Assembly (NCBI GenBank): GCA_902555985.1
Contig: CACDUI010000001.1
Location: 1 to 64,000 of the forward strand
DNA length: 64,000 nucleotides
From: an uncultured Candidatus Actinomarina sp.
GTDB lineage: Bacteria; Actinomycetota; Acidimicrobiia; Actinomarinales; Actinomarinaceae
Direction of reading: 5' to 3'
Shown one piece after another: positions 61,620-64,000 of this stretch. Position 1 is the stretch's first letter; the number at the start of each line of letters is the position of its first letter. Below the pieces are notes generated by a model. That model ran no database searches. It was not told where the DNA came from and saw only the letters and a list, made by a program, of their open reading frames with translations. Position numbers and translations under genes: made by a program.

Positions 61620-61706
61620 GGAGAGGTGACTGAGTGGCCTAAAGTGCTCGCCTGCTAAGCGAGTGGGGAAGAAATTCCCTCGAGGGTTCGAATCCCTCCC
61701 TCTCCG
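61620..61706 (+). tRNA. tRNA-Ser(GCT)
   Basis: Acceptor GGAGAGG/CCTCTCC, anticodon loop CTGCTAA (GCT), long variable arm with GGGGAAGAAATTCCCTC, T-arm GGTTCGAATCC, discriminator G. Confidence 0.95.
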
Positions 61707-61710
61707 CAAA

Positions 61711-61784
61711 GCGCCCGTAGCTTAATTGGATAGAGCATCTGATTACGGATCAGAAGGTTGGGGGTTCGACTCCCTCCGGGCGTG
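61711..61784 (+). tRNA. tRNA-Arg(ACG)
   Basis: Acceptor GCGCCCG/CGGGCGT with a terminal G-U pair, D-arm AGCTTAATTGGATAGAGC, anticodon loop TTACGGA (ACG), T-arm GGTTCGACTCC. The A34 is the standard substrate of TadA. Confidence 0.95.
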
Positions 61785-61821
61785 CTCAGATTAGTACTTA
61801 ATAGTTAATATAAATTTATAT

Positions 61822-62406
61822 TTAGTTATTTAAGATTTCCATAATTAATGGATGAGCAGATTTTATATCTTCAATTTTAAAGCTAACTTGGTATTTTAAT
61901 TTATAAAGCCTTACTGCAGACTCTCGAGTGTCACCCCATTCAACTGAAACAAGATCCATAGCAGTTAAATCTTGACTCATTATTATATTAGGATCAGCCC
62001 CGGCATCGTTTAGAAGTTGAACGATATCTGTTTGGCCAAAAAATACTGCACAAAATTGTGCCGTGACGCCCTCATCATTTTGGATATCTAAATCTGCTCC
62101 TTCATTTACTAATAATTCAACGATTTCATAATATCCTTGGCAAGCAGCGATAATTAATGCTGTTTCATCCCTTCTAGAGCCAATAGAGTTTATATCTGTT
62201 CCAAAAGCTATATGTTGTTTTATAGATTCAATGTCACCTTTTTTTGCTGAAACCCAAATATTGTTATCAGGTTCTTTTATTTCCTCGACTTGTTCTTCAA
62301 TAGTTGTTTCAACTGTTGATTCTGCCTCATTTACTTCATTATTATCACTACAGTTAGCAAAGAAAATTAAGAAGAAAATTAAAATAGATAAATTTAATCT
62401 TTTCAT
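61822..62406 (-). CDS. Ankyrin-repeat lipoprotein
   Basis: A 194-residue protein with a lipoprotein signal (FFANCSDN, Cys about residue 19), an acidic Thr/Glu linker and three to four ankyrin repeats (DETALIIAACQGYYEIVELLVNEGAD and the next repeat, positions about 78-145). Bacterial ankyrin lipoproteins often act as immunity or chaperone-like partners in the envelope; nothing here names the partner. Confidence 0.8.
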   Translation of the reverse strand: MKRLNLSILIFFLIFFANCSDNNEVNEAESTVETTIEEQVEEIKEPDNNIWVSAKKGDIESIKQHIAFGTDINSIGSRRDETALIIAACQGYYEIVELLVNEGADLDIQNDEGVTAQFCAVFFGQTDIVQLLNDAGADPNIIMSQDLTAMDLVSVEWGDTRESAVRLYKLKYQVSFKIEDIKSAHPLIMEILNN

Positions 62407-62453
62407 AATCAGAGCTTAATAATAAAAAGGCAGCTTTACTAATCGGTTTTAAA

Positions 62454-63116
62454 TTAGTAATTCCAGATGGGTTCTTCCAAATTCCAATTAGTTTCATTAC
62501 CCCAGGTGTTTAAATATGTGACTTCGTCTACAGGATTTCTTTCTGCTACGCCCCATTTCCCTAATGGGTATCCTGCTGTGACTACAGCGTCAATTTTCCA
62601 TCCTTTATCATTTGGAACCTTCAGAATCTTAAAAGCTTTTTCTGGTTTAAACATACCAAGAACAGTTGTTAAACATGTACCAATACCATGAGCTCTACCA
62701 GCAAGCATAAGGTTCCAAATAGCCGGAAAAATTGAGGAACCGGTTGGATCATTTCTAGAAAGAATTACAAACATTGCTGGCACTTTATGAAAATTTTCTG
62801 ACAACCATGCTGCAGATTTAGTTATACGAAGAACTTGATTTGCTTTTTCATCATTTGAGATATTTGATGCACCTAAATCAGAACTTCCGCCATAGACTTC
62901 TTTTACATAAAAATCCCATGCTTCCCTGTAAGAATCTCCAAGTTGATTTTTAATTTTCTGATCAGTTACAACAATAAATTTCCAACCTTGTCGATTTGAA
63001 CCACTAGGAGCTCTTATGCCAGCGTCTACCATTTGTTTTAAAATATCTTCAGGAATTGGATCTTCACTAACTCTTCGCATTGCTCTAGTTGTATATAATG
63101 CTTCGAATACATCCAT
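62454..63116 (-). CDS. Nitroreductase-family flavoprotein
   Basis: A 220-residue FMN enzyme. TTRAMRRVSEDPIPED at the N-terminus supplies the FMN phosphate contacts; APSGSNRQGWKF and GIGTCLTTV are later landmarks. It reduces nitro, quinone or related groups with NAD(P)H. It diverges from the enoyl-CoA hydratase gene over 26 bp. Confidence 0.87.
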   Translation of the reverse strand: MDVFEALYTTRAMRRVSEDPIPEDILKQMVDAGIRAPSGSNRQGWKFIVVTDQKIKNQLGDSYREAWDFYVKEVYGGSSDLGASNISNDEKANQVLRITKSAAWLSENFHKVPAMFVILSRNDPTGSSIFPAIWNLMLAGRAHGIGTCLTTVLGMFKPEKAFKILKVPNDKGWKIDAVVTAGYPLGKWGVAERNPVDEVTYLNTWGNETNWNLEEPIWNY

Positions 63117-63142
63117 CAGACAATTTTAGTAAGATAATATAA

Positions 63143-63952
63143 ATGGAAGACAAATTACTAAAAGAAATTAAAAACAATGTTGGGTATGTCTGGATAAATC
63201 GTCCTGATAAAAAAAATGCTTTAGATGCAGATGTCTGGTTTGGATTACCAGGAGTTATTGAAGAGCTTGATAACAATGACGAAGTCCGATGTATAGTAAT
63301 TGCTGGTAAAGGAGATGGGTTTTCAGCAGGAATTGACATAACAATGTTTATGTCAGATTTTCAAATCAATGAAGACATGTCCTCCACTCCTAAAGATAGG
63401 AAAAAATTAAAAAACCAAATCAAAAAAATGCAAGATGCTTTTACTGCACTTTCAAAAACTACAGTACCAGTTATTGCACTAGCTCACGGACACTGTATTG
63501 GAGGAGCTACTGCTTTGATATCAGCATGTGACATAAGGATTTCAACTAAAGATGCAAAATTTTCGATTGGAGAAACAAAATTAGGCTTGGTTGCTGATGT
63601 AGGGATATTACAGAGAATGCCAAAAATTGTATCTAAGGGTGATTTACGAGAGCTTGCATACACTGGAAAAGTATTTGATGGTGATTATGCTGAAAAAATT
63701 CGGTTTGTAAGTAAAACTTATAAAAATTTTGATGATCTATTTGATGCTGGTGTAGAACTTGCCGAAGAGATAGCTAGCAATGCGTCAAATATCGTTCAAG
63801 GAACTAAGCAGGTACTTGATAAGGGAGAAGACCTCACAACAGAACAAGCTTTAGATTTTGTACAGCTATGGAATACTAGTTTTTTGATTACAGAAGATTT
63901 AAGAGAAGGAGTGACTGCATTTATGGAGAAAAGAAAACCAAAATTTAATTAA
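63143..63952 (+). CDS. Enoyl-CoA hydratase/isomerase family protein
   Basis: A 269-residue crotonase-fold protein. IAGKGDGFSAGIDI and AHGHCIGGATALISACDIRI form the oxyanion hole. The usual first catalytic Glu position is near Gly-Gly-Ala (IGGATAL) and the second is Asp (VADVG), the pattern of dienoyl-CoA isomerase-like members rather than a classical hydratase. AT-rich GATAATATAA just before the ATG suggests a leaderless start. Confidence 0.84.
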   Translation: MEDKLLKEIKNNVGYVWINRPDKKNALDADVWFGLPGVIEELDNNDEVRCIVIAGKGDGFSAGIDITMFMSDFQINEDMSSTPKDRKKLKNQIKKMQDAFTALSKTTVPVIALAHGHCIGGATALISACDIRISTKDAKFSIGETKLGLVADVGILQRMPKIVSKGDLRELAYTGKVFDGDYAEKIRFVSKTYKNFDDLFDAGVELAEEIASNASNIVQGTKQVLDKGEDLTTEQALDFVQLWNTSFLITEDLREGVTAFMEKRKPKFN

Positions 63953-64000
63953 TTTTTTCAAAAGTTGAAATAGCAAACCTATCTGTCATCCCTGCAACAT
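63945..64000 (-). CDS. dgt: C-terminal end of a dGTPase-like gene, partial
   Basis: The last 18 codons of a minus-strand frame read VAGMTDRFAISTFEKIN and stop at 63945-63947. The sequence AGMTDRFA is the conserved C-terminal motif of dGTP triphosphohydrolase-like HD proteins. It overlaps the enoyl-CoA hydratase stop by 8 bp. Most of the gene lies outside the window. Confidence 0.6.
   Translation of the reverse strand, partial: VAGMTDRFAISTFEKIN

Noticed and set aside
61404-61709. Minus-strand 101-codon frame across the tRNA array
   Set aside because: It is translation of tRNA genes (GFEPT / GRDSNPR-like strings come from T-arms). The tRNA cloverleafs are unambiguous.
1-64000. Insertion sequences, prophage, integrases, CRISPR arrays, rRNA genes
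   Set aside because: Looked for transposase or integrase motifs, direct-repeat spacer arrays and rRNA sequence on both strands; none seen.

Overview
The window looks like the origin-proximal part of the chromosome of a streamlined, strongly AT-rich marine actinobacterium. The best fit is the Acidimicrobiia / Candidatus Actinomarina type. The evidence is the gene order rpmH-rnpA-yidD-yidC-jag-rsmG-parA-parB facing dnaA-dnaN-(DUF721)-gyrB-gyrA-DUF3566, together with actinobacterial markers (CrgA, CwlM, PknB with PASTA repeats, PstP, an F420-type PPOX protein), very short intergenic gaps and many overlapping start/stop codons. The species assignment is inference; G+C was judged by eye. No insertion sequence, prophage, integrase or CRISPR array was seen.

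Layout. 1-4.7 kb (minus): a membrane-fusion protein cut by the window edge, three related two-motif lipoproteins, two membrane proteins and a thioesterase. 4.7-7.9 kb (minus): PPi-type phosphofructokinase, a DUF2090 aldolase-like protein, and a B12-type binding lipoprotein behind a compact cobalamin riboswitch. 7.9-15.9 kb (minus): DUF3566, gyrA, gyrB, a short DUF721 protein, dnaN and dnaA, with no recF. 15.9-16.16 kb: the likely origin region. 16.16-20.5 kb (plus): rpmH to parB, with a perfect parS inside rsmG. 20.5-25.2 kb: cwlM, trxB, small genes, NUDIX and cca. 25.2-32.5 kb: argR with a two-box operator, hydrolases and peptidases, a cis-prenyltransferase, a class V aminotransferase and an M48 protease. 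32.6-36.0 kb: zur divergent from znuACB under a palindrome that overlaps the -10. 36.0-36.5 kb: an unusual non-coding stretch with a Trp-rich mini-ORF and a strong terminator on the minus strand. 36.5-41.2 kb: a MacB-like ABC exporter and an M20 peptidase.

41.2-45.2 kb: the most unusual locus. A TetR regulator faces three palindromes and an apparent five-gene operon: three paralogous six-helix membrane proteins, a fourth membrane protein, and a duplicated ferredoxin-like (ABM/Dabb type) protein. All are preceded by near-identical ribosome-binding sites and the unit is closed by a strong terminator. No function can be named from sequence.

45.3-53.7 kb: a PPOX protein followed by a 12-codon Cys-rich ORF with a near-perfect Shine-Dalgarno, an S9 peptidase, a sodium:solute symporter under a TPP riboswitch, EamA, a family 4 UDG, and a NikMN/CbiM-type transporter behind a TTGCAA-N5-TTGCAA palindrome. 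53.7-57.9 kb: tRNA-Ile, tRNA-Ala, crgA, mutY, pknB, pstP, a block that in mycobacteria follows gyrA directly. 58-61.8 kb: serS, four serine tRNAs, tadA and tRNA-Arg(ACG). 61.8-64 kb: an ankyrin lipoprotein, a nitroreductase, an enoyl-CoA hydratase and the tail of a dGTPase-like gene.

The nutrient theme is scavenging: B12 binding, thiamine or precursor uptake, Ni/Co uptake and Zn uptake each have their own cis-regulatory element.
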